Shown in pieces: positions 56,981 to 64,000 of a stretch of 64,000 nt of DNA. Source of the DNA: JAHBVH01 sp034432375 (lineage in GTDB: Bacteria; Chloroflexota; Anaerolineae; Caldilineales; Caldilineaceae); contig DAOUCA010000065.1 of NCBI GenBank assembly GCA_034432375.1, positions 4,261-68,260 of the forward strand. Reading direction: 5' to 3'. The notes beneath the pieces are model-generated. The model saw nothing but the letters and a program-made list of their open reading frames with translations, made no database searches and was not told the origin of the DNA. A program made the translations under genes and the position numbers. Each line of letters starts with the position of its first letter. Position 1 is the stretch's first letter.

Positions 56981-57574
56981 GGTTATCTATTGTCCTTTTT
57001 CGACTGGTACGCTTACTATGTCTATAGAAGCACTTTACAGAATGCTCTTTTCAACTGGCGCACTTGATAAATTCAGTAGCACGATAAAGCTTAGCGCACA
57101 TTCCTACCAAAGAAGCGTGCGCAACGTTCCAATTATACTGCTTGCTTCGGGAAAACTCTAGTTTTACAAGCATCAATCAACTATCAACCTCTTTTGCCCA
57201 TCTGTGTTCATCTGTGGCCGTCTGTGGCTGTCTGTGTTCATCTGTGGCTAGCTTGAGAATCCCTGCCCATTTGTAAAACCAAATTGACGAAACGGATAAA
57301 TCATGTTATCGTGCCAACGACTACAGACAGAAGAATCCTCAACCCTTCCCAATCCAATGCAACCAGTCTGTATGGGCACACGAATAGGTAGCTATCCAGA
57401 GATTCACTCTTCCCGCTGGGCCACAACCAATTTTTGGAAAGGTGGTAAGCACAAAAGAGTAGTCAACCCATGCCGGCAAAGTAACCATTCTCCACTTCGT
57501 CCATTGTAAATCTGAACGTATATTACGATAGACCGCCTCATCTCCAATGGACGAACTCAACGCAAGGAATCGGT
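56981..57574. other. 594-bp intergenic region
   Basis: Divergent spacer between the polyamine operon and the UMF1-type transporter. Contains tandem CATCTGTGGC/GTCTGTGGC units at 57200-57250. No supported gene. Promoters of both sides are expected here. Confidence 0.5.
57200..57250. repeat. TCTGTG-type degenerate tandem repeat
   Basis: Repeats of TCTGTGTTCATCTGTGGCC/GTCTGTGGCT. Similar CTCTGTG words occur at 59582-59630 and 59677-59700. Confidence 0.7.
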
Positions 57575-58918
57575 ATGCCAAGAACAACTGAAGCGGGTCT
57601 CTATAGCCGTCGCGAGCAGGTCGCCTGGTATTTTTATGATTGGGCAAACTCGGCATTTTCTACCACCGTCATCACCGTCTTTTTAGGACCCTATCTTACG
57701 GCGGTTACGCAGGCTGCTGCCGATAGCAACGGCTTTGTACACCCTTTGGGGATTCCGGTATTGGCCGATGCGTTTTTCCCTTACATGGTCTCGCTGTCGG
57801 TGGTGCTCCAAGTCTTCTTTCTCCCCGTGTTGGGTGCCATCGCCGATTATTCACATCTCAAGAAGACACTGCTGGCGATCTTTGCCTATGTGGGGGCGCT
57901 GGCAACGATGGGGATGTATTTCTTGCAGGGGGATCGCTATCTGTTAGGCGGCGGCCTCTTTCTGCTGGCAAACCTGAGTTTTGGCGCATCGATTGTCTTT
58001 TATAATGCCTACCTGCCCGATATTGCGGCACCGGATGATCGCGACAAAGTCTCGTCGCAGGGGTGGGCGCTAGGCTATTTGGGTGGTGGGATCCTGCTGG
58101 CTGTCAACCTGATCTTTGTCCAATTTTTAGCCGAACCGTGGGGGATTGAACTTGGACATGCCGTGCGTATCAGCCTTGCTTCTGCCGGCGTCTGGTGGGC
58201 GATTTTCACACTGGTTCCGCTGCGCGGCCTGCGCACGCGTCGAGCAGTCAAGCATTTACCGGAGGGAACATCCTTTTTATCGATTGGCTTCAAACAGCTT
58301 TTCCACACCTTGCGCCAACTGCCTTCCTTGCCCCATTCACTGCTCTTTTTGGTCGCCTATCTGCTCTACAACGATGGCATTCAAACGATTATTGCGATGT
58401 CGACGCAGTTTGGCAGTGAAGAGTTGGGGCTGCCAACCTCCGATCTGATTCAGTTGGTGCTTATGGTCCAGTTTATTGCCTTCTTTGGCGCTTTGGGCTT
58501 TGGCTATCTTGCACGCTTCATGGGCAGCAAACGCGCGATTATGATCAGCTTGGTGATCTGGCTTGGTGTAACAATTTATGCGTATGCGATTTTGCAGAGC
58601 CGCCTCCAATTCTTTATCATGGGAGGTGTAATTGCGGTTGTGCTTGGCGGCAGCCAGGCCTTGAGTCGCTCGCTCTTCTCATTGATGATCCCAGAAGGGC
58701 AGGAAGCAGAGTACTTTAGCCTCTATGAGGTAAGCGAGCGAGGCACGAGCTGGCTCGGGCCACTGGTCTTTGGGCTGGCACTGCAACTGACGGGAAGCTA
58801 CCGCGTTGCCATATTGTCGATCGCCATCTTCTTTACGATCGGTTTGGGTTTGCTTGTCTTTGTGAACGTACGCCGGGCTATTGAAGAATCCGGCAATATA
58901 GCGCCGGAGATTATTTAA
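57575..58918 (+). CDS. UMF1/Atg22-type MFS transporter
   Basis: 447 residues, AAGGA before the ATG. RREQVAWYFYDWANSAFSTTVIT is the hallmark start of the UMF1 family; about twelve spans follow with LARFMGSKRAIM as the second-half MFS loop. Ends one base before the nitroreductase start, so the two are probably one transcript. Substrate unknown. Confidence 0.9.
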   Translation: MPRTTEAGLYSRREQVAWYFYDWANSAFSTTVITVFLGPYLTAVTQAAADSNGFVHPLGIPVLADAFFPYMVSLSVVLQVFFLPVLGAIADYSHLKKTLLAIFAYVGALATMGMYFLQGDRYLLGGGLFLLANLSFGASIVFYNAYLPDIAAPDDRDKVSSQGWALGYLGGGILLAVNLIFVQFLAEPWGIELGHAVRISLASAGVWWAIFTLVPLRGLRTRRAVKHLPEGTSFLSIGFKQLFHTLRQLPSLPHSLLFLVAYLLYNDGIQTIIAMSTQFGSEELGLPTSDLIQLVLMVQFIAFFGALGFGYLARFMGSKRAIMISLVIWLGVTIYAYAILQSRLQFFIMGGVIAVVLGGSQALSRSLFSLMIPEGQEAEYFSLYEVSERGTSWLGPLVFGLALQLTGSYRVAILSIAIFFTIGLGLLVFVNVRRAIEESGNIAPEII

Positions 58919-58919
58919 G

Positions 58920-59525
58920 ATGCAACGTGATGACTTTGCCGAATTGATCCAAAGTCGTCGCTCGATCCGCCGCTACCAAGATCGAGCAATTGCACCGGCG
59001 CTACTAGAAGAGATCCTGACCGCAGCCACCTGGGCGCCGTCGGCCCACAATCGGCAGCCGTGGCGCTTTTGTGTGGTGACCAGCAATGAAGTCAAACTTG
59101 CCCTCAGCCAGCGTATGGGGGTACAGTGGCGGCAGGATCTTACCGCTGACAACGCCGATCCAGCGTTTATCGAGCGGCGTGTCGCCATCAGCCATGCGCG
59201 GGTCATGGGCGCAGCGGCGCTGATCATCGCCAACGTGAGCATGGAAGAGATGGACAGTTATCCGGATGCCACTCGCGCCGAAGCCGAATGGATCATGGCG
59301 GTGCAGAGCGTGGCGTTGGCTTGCCAAAATCTGTTATTGGCCGCCCACGCCCACGGGTTGGGTGCCTGTTGGATGTGTGCACCACTCTTTGTCCCGACAC
59401 TTGTGCGCGAGGTCCTCGATCTGCCGGCAAGCTGGCAGCCCCAGGCGCTGATTACCCTTGGCTATCCCGCTGAAGAGAAGGTGAAAGAACGGGTGCCATT
59501 GGCCAACCGCGTGATCTGGCGATAG
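58920..59525 (+). CDS. FMN nitroreductase (FbiB C-terminal type)
   Basis: 201 residues. RRSIRRYQDRAI, WAPSAHNRQPWRF, and APLFVPTLVREVLDLPASW with LITLGYPAE match the nitroreductase part of FbiB, which in mycobacteria completes F420 maturation (reduction of dehydro-F420). cofD and cofC follow, supporting that role. The gamma-glutamyl ligase half of FbiB is not in the window. Confidence 0.88.
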   Translation: MQRDDFAELIQSRRSIRRYQDRAIAPALLEEILTAATWAPSAHNRQPWRFCVVTSNEVKLALSQRMGVQWRQDLTADNADPAFIERRVAISHARVMGAAALIIANVSMEEMDSYPDATRAEAEWIMAVQSVALACQNLLLAAHAHGLGACWMCAPLFVPTLVREVLDLPASWQPQALITLGYPAEEKVKERVPLANRVIWR

Positions 59526-59581
59526 AGTTGTGTCTCCGCTGTCGGTTTGATGCACATCTGCAGATTGACGATAGGCTTAGT

Positions 59582-59630
59582 TGGAGCACAGAGAGCACAG
59601 AGAGCACAGAGAGCACAGAGAAAGCGTTTA
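59582..59630. repeat. 9-bp tandem repeat AGAGAGCAC
   Basis: About four units of CACAGAGAG followed by purine-rich sequence, between the nitroreductase and cofD genes. Confidence 0.85.
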
Positions 59631-59757
59631 TGAGAAAGAGGATAAGAGAAGAAGAGAAAATGTGTAGGCTTTTCTCTGTGAACTTCGTGTCCTCTGTGGC
59701 AGAAGTTTGAATAAATTGGTAGAACTGCGTAGGCAACAATAGTAAACGGGGCCGTGA

Positions 59758-60774
59758 ATGAACGAGCGCAAAATCAATCTCAATGTAGTGGCACTGGCCG
59801 GAGGGGTCGGCGGTGCAAAGCTGGCGTTGGGTCTGCAGGAGGTATTATCACCGGGTGCGTTAACCGTGATTGTCAATACAGGTGACGACTTTGAACATTG
59901 GGGACTGAGCATTTCACCCGATATTGACACCGTGATCTACAATCTGGCCGGCATCAATAACCCGGAATTTGGCTGGGGGCGCGTCGGCGAAACTTTCCGC
60001 ACCTTGGAAACCATTGGTCAACTGGGTGGGGAAGATTGGTTTCGCCTGGGGGACCAGGATCTAGCTATGCATTTGCGGCGCACCGAATGGTTGCGCCAAG
60101 GCGTTAGTCTCAGCGAAGTGACCGACCGTCTACGGCGCAGCCTCGGGATCCCGTCACGGGTTTTGCCGATGAGTGACAAGCCAGTGCGCACCCTTGTCCA
60201 TACCGACGAAGGAGATTTGCCCTTTCAGCATTACTTTGTGCGTTTGCGCTGCGAACCAATTTTGATCGACCTCTCGTTTTTGGGGGCCAATGAGGCACGG
60301 CTGACCGACATCGCCTACGACGCCTTGCAGTCCGCCGATGTCATCGTCTTGTGCCCCAGCAATCCCTATCTCAGCATTGATCCAATTCTCAGCGTGCCGG
60401 GATTGCGTCAATACCTGCGGCATACAGAGACACCCAAAGTGGCTGTCAGCCCCATCGTCAGTGGCCAGGCGATTAAGGGGCCTGCCGCCAAAATCATGAA
60501 AGAATTGGGGGTACTGATTAGTCCTCACACCGTGGTCGATCGGTATGATGATTTTCTCACTGGCTTTGTGCTGGATCGGGCCGACAGCGAGTGGGTTGAA
60601 TCGATCCAGGTACCTACGCTGCTTACCGACACAATCATGGGTGATTTGGCAAGTAAAAAACGGCTGGCGGAACAACTATTGACCTTTGCACTGCGCCTGC
60701 GGGATGTGCCTGACTCTCTCCGTATTGCGCCTGATGGTGATACTCGCTGGATCAGGGCAGATAATGGCGCATGA
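59758..60774 (+). CDS. cofD: 2-phospho-L-lactate transferase (CofD/FbiA)
   Basis: 338 residues. VVALAGGVGGAKLALGL at the start, NTGDDFEHWGL and PSNPYLSIDPIL are family blocks. Joins a phospholactyl- or phosphoenolpyruvyl-GMP to the deazaflavin Fo in coenzyme F420 synthesis. Overlaps cofC by four bases. Confidence 0.95.
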   Translation: MNERKINLNVVALAGGVGGAKLALGLQEVLSPGALTVIVNTGDDFEHWGLSISPDIDTVIYNLAGINNPEFGWGRVGETFRTLETIGQLGGEDWFRLGDQDLAMHLRRTEWLRQGVSLSEVTDRLRRSLGIPSRVLPMSDKPVRTLVHTDEGDLPFQHYFVRLRCEPILIDLSFLGANEARLTDIAYDALQSADVIVLCPSNPYLSIDPILSVPGLRQYLRHTETPKVAVSPIVSGQAIKGPAAKIMKELGVLISPHTVVDRYDDFLTGFVLDRADSEWVESIQVPTLLTDTIMGDLASKKRLAEQLLTFALRLRDVPDSLRIAPDGDTRWIRADNGA

Positions 60775-61442
60775 AGTTATGGCTAATTGTACCCGTCAAA
60801 CCCTTTACCGAGGGGAAAAGTCGTCTGGCACCCACCTTGCCCAACCCAGAACGGGCACACTTGAGTCGTCAACTCTTTCAGCATGTTATGGCACAAGCGA
60901 CAGCAACCACCATGCTTGCGGGCATCCTGGTCGTCAGCCGTGATCCCACAGTTCTCCATGGTCTTCCGACACTACAAGGCGACTCTCAGAGCGCTCTTTC
61001 GCTTGATTCCAGGATCGAGCTAGTGTTGGAAACCGGCCATGATCTCAACCAGGCTGTCAGTCAAGGGCGACAAGTGGCAGTAGCACGTGGGGCCGATGCC
61101 ATTTTGATCTTGCCGGCGGATCTGCCCCATTTACAGCGCGATGATATAGATACACTTTATGCACGGGGCCAAGAGACGGAAGGGGTGATTATTGTGCCCA
61201 GCAATGATAATGGCACCAATGCACTACTGCTGCGTCCTCCCCACGCCATCAACTTTGCCTTTGGCCGTAATAGTTTTTCCCATCACTGCCACGCAGCCGA
61301 AGCGGCGAGCGTCCCCTGTCTCGTTCACAGTGCACCCCATCTCGCCTTTGATGTTGATCTCCCGGCAGATCTACGCCAATTGAGCGTCGAACGGGCCTAC
61401 ACGGCCTATGCCAGCGCTTCCTTGCTACAAGCTTGGCGATAG
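60771..61442 (+). CDS. cofC: Phospholactate/PEP guanylyltransferase (CofC/FbiD)
   Basis: 223 residues. VPVKPFTEGKSRLAP is the nucleotide-binding start; ILPADLPHLQRDDI and NDNGTNALLLRPP are family blocks. Makes the GDP-activated C3 acid used by CofD. Its 3' end overlaps the convergent Cas4-like gene by 37 bases. Confidence 0.94.
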   Translation: MKLWLIVPVKPFTEGKSRLAPTLPNPERAHLSRQLFQHVMAQATATTMLAGILVVSRDPTVLHGLPTLQGDSQSALSLDSRIELVLETGHDLNQAVSQGRQVAVARGADAILILPADLPHLQRDDIDTLYARGQETEGVIIVPSNDNGTNALLLRPPHAINFAFGRNSFSHHCHAAEAASVPCLVHSAPHLAFDVDLPADLRQLSVERAYTAYASASLLQAWR

Positions 61443-61942
61443 CCACAAGCGCGACAGCGCGCTGCTTCTTCATGATTGCGGTGCAGATTGCGCGCAGATT
61501 CGGCGTGGCGGATCGCTTCGGCTGTGCGGATGACCTCTTGGCGCAGCGCCGCAGTAAAGTCGATCCGCAAGGTGGCGTCGGCATAGTGCAACAACCCGTG
61601 GCTGGGGGTAACCCCATAGGTCTCTTCAATCAGGATACAGTAGACGCCAAGTTGTAGCAGATGGCCAATCGACGGGGTAGAGGGCTGTTTGCCACTTTTC
61701 ACCTCGATAGGAATCATGGCCCGTTTACTCCCTATATCATTCGCCAGGACATAATCTGGCTTACCTACCAAGCCATAGCGTCGGCTAATTAGGGAGCTTT
61801 CTACACGCTGCCACGCCCCCGTATCGGCATAGATGATCTCGCCCACGGGCAGCCCCGTGGCTGTTTGTGCCTTTTGGCTCTGGCGCAAAAACCAAAAGGC
61901 AAGGAAAAGAAGGGCCATAATAAATAACAATAAATATAGCAT
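61406..61942 (-). CDS. Cas4-like PD-(D/E)XK nuclease with N-terminal membrane anchor
   Basis: 178 residues. A hydrophobic start (MLYLLLFIMALLFLAFWFL), then GEIIYAD, GKPDYV (catalytic Asp) and IPIEVKSGK (Glu-x-Lys), and a C-terminal CRACGYRQAC with three cysteines. Cas4 uses four cysteines, one N-terminal; that one is not visible here. No CRISPR array or cas gene is near. Likely a stand-alone RecB-family nuclease. Confidence 0.85.
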   Translation of the reverse strand: MLYLLLFIMALLFLAFWFLRQSQKAQTATGLPVGEIIYADTGAWQRVESSLISRRYGLVGKPDYVLANDIGSKRAMIPIEVKSGKQPSTPSIGHLLQLGVYCILIEETYGVTPSHGLLHYADATLRIDFTAALRQEVIRTAEAIRHAESARNLHRNHEEAARCRACGYRQACSKEALA

Positions 61943-62303
61943 TGAGTCTACTTTTTTCTAAATTAATCACACTTGCATCCTATAAAAATCTATGTTGTAA
62001 TAAAAGCATACATGGTTTCGCAAGATTCAAGCAAACAATCATGTTGCCCCACTTCAAACGGTAGTATCAGCAATAGGCTACAAGCGACTCTCCAGAACAA
62101 AACTCTAAGGGTAGTTGGCGATACCTTTAGCGCGAGCGTGCAGTTCATTGCTGATCATTTGTTGTGTACTGAGCTGTACAGCGTGAACCGGTCTTTTTCT
62201 CCCTAGTCAAAAGCCGATTCGCATTGCGCGGCATAGTCTACTTTGCTTGCCTACAGCAATTTTAATATTTGTCCATAGTAAAAGTAACCGAGGAGGAAGA
62301 TCC
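61943..62303. promoter_or_regulatory. Promoter region of the sugar-type ABC operon
   Basis: 361 bases, AT-rich at 61960-62000. GAGGAGGAAG at 62291-62300 is the ribosome site of the next gene. No gene; a 77-codon frame at 61973-62206 has no supporting start. Confidence 0.45.
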
Positions 62304-63656
62304 ATGGCTAAGAGTATGTCACGTCGTCGATTTTTGCAGATGAGCGGTGCCGTTACCTCAATCGGTCTTTTGGCGGCTTGTGTTGCGCCAGGGACTGCGC
62401 CCGCAGCCGGCGGTGAGGGAGGAGAGACAGCCAGCGGTGATGCAATCAATTTAATTTGGGATACCTTTCGTGGCCCTGGCACCGGTTGGAATGAGGAGCG
62501 CATCGACACCTTCAAGGAGAGCCATCCCAACGTGAGCATTGAGTTCCGACCGCTTACTGGTGCCAGCCAGCAGGATAACTATGGCAAGATGTACGCGATG
62601 TATGCCGCCGATGATTTGGGTGATATCGTTGCCTTTGATCCTTCACATTACCACTTTTGGCGAGCCATCAAATCGGGAATTATTGGGCCAATCCAAGATC
62701 TAGCCGATGCCGACAATCTTGATCAAAGCCAGTGGTTTGAGCAATTTATGGTCCTGCAAAAGTACGAAGACAAGCTATACGGCTTACCGAGTTGGGGTTG
62801 GGCTGGCCACGATACACTAGTGATGAACAAAAAGCACTTTGAAGAGGCTGGCATTGAACCGCCCGATCCGACCAGCCATGAGACCTCCATGGAGACTTAT
62901 GGTGACTGGGCTCGATCATTTTATATTGAAAACGAACGCTTTGGCCTGGTTTTCCCAAACAGTGAAAGTGCTGTCGCCGTTGCTTGTCGTATCTGGAACA
63001 GCAGTTTGATCAGCGCCGATGGCACCAAAAGCATGTTGTTGGACGATGAAAACGCCCAAGCTGCGCTGAAATGGCTCTACGAACTGGCCGTGACCGACGC
63101 CGTGTTGCCGGCCCCAGGTGATGGCCTCGTTGCCGATGCCGCACAACTGGAAGGGAAAGTCACGATGAACTGGGCTGGTTCGCTCAATGTGCGCAACTTT
63201 GACCGTGACATCAAAGATGAGAACGCCGAAGAAGCATGGCAAGGGCTCTTCCCCACCCGTGAAGATGGCAAATATCCCAGCCAGATCCGTGGCGGCACTT
63301 GGAACATGAATGCCGGCACCGATCACCCGCAGGAAGTCTACGACTTCTTGAAACATCTCACCGATTTTGACGGCTGCGTGGGCTTTAACCTGACTGCCGG
63401 GCAAGGTGCTTTGGTACGACCGGACGTATTGCAGGAGCTGATCAAACAGAACCCCATCCATGAGTGGTTTATTCCCAATCTGGAAAATGGGATCCCTGCC
63501 TATTCACCAGCCAATTCGCGTGGCCGTGAATATACCGATGCCGTGCAACAGCGTGTACAGATCTTGCTCGACAAAAATGCCCCCGTTCCCTTTGAACAAG
63601 GGTTGGAAGAGATGCACAAAGCCATTCAGGATGTGCTCGATATGGAATCGGCGTAG
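62304..63656 (+). CDS. ABC transporter sugar-type substrate-binding lipoprotein
   Basis: 450 residues from ATG 62304 (strong GAGGAGGAAG). Starts MAKSMSRRRFLQMSG with a Tat-like double Arg and lipobox LLAAC, then the family 1 binding-protein fold (NLIWDTFRGPGTGWNEERID; GLPSWGWAGHDTLVMNKKHFEEAG; MNWAGSLNVRNF). Imports a carbohydrate or similar; permease and ATPase genes would be to the right of the window. Confidence 0.93.
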   Translation: MAKSMSRRRFLQMSGAVTSIGLLAACVAPGTAPAAGGEGGETASGDAINLIWDTFRGPGTGWNEERIDTFKESHPNVSIEFRPLTGASQQDNYGKMYAMYAADDLGDIVAFDPSHYHFWRAIKSGIIGPIQDLADADNLDQSQWFEQFMVLQKYEDKLYGLPSWGWAGHDTLVMNKKHFEEAGIEPPDPTSHETSMETYGDWARSFYIENERFGLVFPNSESAVAVACRIWNSSLISADGTKSMLLDDENAQAALKWLYELAVTDAVLPAPGDGLVADAAQLEGKVTMNWAGSLNVRNFDRDIKDENAEEAWQGLFPTREDGKYPSQIRGGTWNMNAGTDHPQEVYDFLKHLTDFDGCVGFNLTAGQGALVRPDVLQELIKQNPIHEWFIPNLENGIPAYSPANSRGREYTDAVQQRVQILLDKNAPVPFEQGLEEMHKAIQDVLDMESA

Positions 63657-63676
63657 GGAGGTAGGTTAGTAAATCA

Positions 63677-63719
63677 GTACATCGGTACATCGGTACATCG
63701 GTACATCGGTACATCGGTA
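63677..63719. repeat. 8-bp tandem repeat ACATCGGT
   Basis: Five near-perfect units immediately after the binding-protein gene. Confidence 0.95.
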
Positions 63720-63902
63720 GAGCAGTGCAATAATGGTTTGCCGTCCCCTAAGAACGATTGATTTTAGGCGTGTGATTGTAGGGTAGGAGATGGATTTTCT
63801 TTACCGCCTAAACTCATTCGGCCCCTACGGGACCAGCAACATCTATAATACAACTATGTACCGATATACAATACCTTCGCCAATTTCAGAAATTAGAGCC
63901 GT

Positions 63903-63967
63903 CATTCCTGCGCAGGCAGGAATCCATCTTCATGTTACACGAGTAGATTCCTGCCTGCGCAGGAATG
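63903..63967. repeat. 21-bp perfect inverted repeat
   Basis: CATTCCTGCGCAGGCAGGAA(T) at 63903-63923 and its complement at 63947-63967. This CCTGCGCAGGCAGGAAT word is a well known kind of dispersed palindrome in bacterial genomes. Confidence 0.85.
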
Positions 63968-64000
63968 ACATCTGGAAATTTCCGCCAAAACAAGGTTTGG

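Larger units (their letters stand above)
63657..64000. other. Repeat-rich right edge
   Basis: Tandem ACATCGGT units at 63677-63719 and an inverted repeat at 63903-63967. The last 15 bases repeat the loop of the hairpin at 32342-32376. No gene seen. Confidence 0.5.

Noticed and set aside
61406..61942. Cas4 as evidence of a CRISPR locus
   Set aside because: No array or other cas gene was seen in 64 kb; the protein has a membrane segment and lacks the N-terminal Cys.
61973..62206. 77-codon frame before the sugar-binding protein
   Set aside because: No ribosome site and no conserved-looking composition; in a promoter region.

Overview
The window looks like a stretch of a Chloroflexota chromosome, probably close to Caldilineae/Anaerolineae. 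This is an inference from content: lipoprotein signal peptides ending in LLAACVAP, coenzyme F420 genes, a deoxyhypusine-synthase-like enzyme with pyruvoyl arginine decarboxylase, split FeoB, very large hybrid histidine kinases, and intergenic DNA full of palindromes and short tandem repeats. No rRNA, tRNA, CRISPR array or complete insertion sequence was seen.

Layout. 1-6.6 kb: the end of one hybrid histidine kinase, then a 1834-residue kinase that also carries GGDEF and HD-GYP domains. 6.8-11.1 kb (minus): a YnjBCD-like ABC importer. 11.5-15.2 kb (plus): an iron operon dtxR-feoA-feoB(G domain)-feoB(permease)-feoC. 15.3-18.9 kb (minus): a peptide ABC importer that is decaying. Its DppB-type permease is cut by a 94-bp palindromic element with a CTAG target duplication, and its binding protein has lost its start at a junction with an NRPS gene.

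18.8-30.7 kb (minus) is the most interesting region. It is one compact operon: queD, folE, acyl-CoA dehydrogenase, an A-PCP-deaminase-methyltransferase fusion, a halogenase-type flavoprotein, a C-A-PCP NRPS module with an alanine-type code, and a truncated docking+C module. FolE and QueD would give 6-carboxytetrahydropterin. The first A domain has lost the Asp that binds the alpha-amino group. The fused deaminase resembles guanine deaminases. I propose that the operon makes an N-methylated lumazine/pterin-6-carboxamide linked to alanine; this is inference and I know of no described bacterial equivalent.

31-64 kb is mostly housekeeping and accessory genes: a membrane HhH protein, two MFS transporters (one with a HEAT-repeat tail), a GNAT acetyltransferase, an FAD oxidoreductase, an aldo/keto reductase, fructose-1,6-bisphosphatase, a paired YeeE/YedE thiosulfate-type transporter, an L,D-transpeptidase, a diheme cytochrome c, a LppX-like lipoprotein, HhH protein plus endonuclease III, an enolase-superfamily enzyme with a proline-iminopeptidase-like hydrolase, a small ORF with a PhyH dioxygenase, a polyamine operon (arginine decarboxylase, agmatinase, DHS-like), a UMF1-type MFS with F420 genes (nitroreductase, cofD, cofC), a Cas4-like nuclease, and a sugar-type ABC binding protein at the right edge.

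The intergenic DNA deserves attention in its own right. At least three families of palindromic repeats recur at distant sites, and perfect long hairpins separate several gene pairs.
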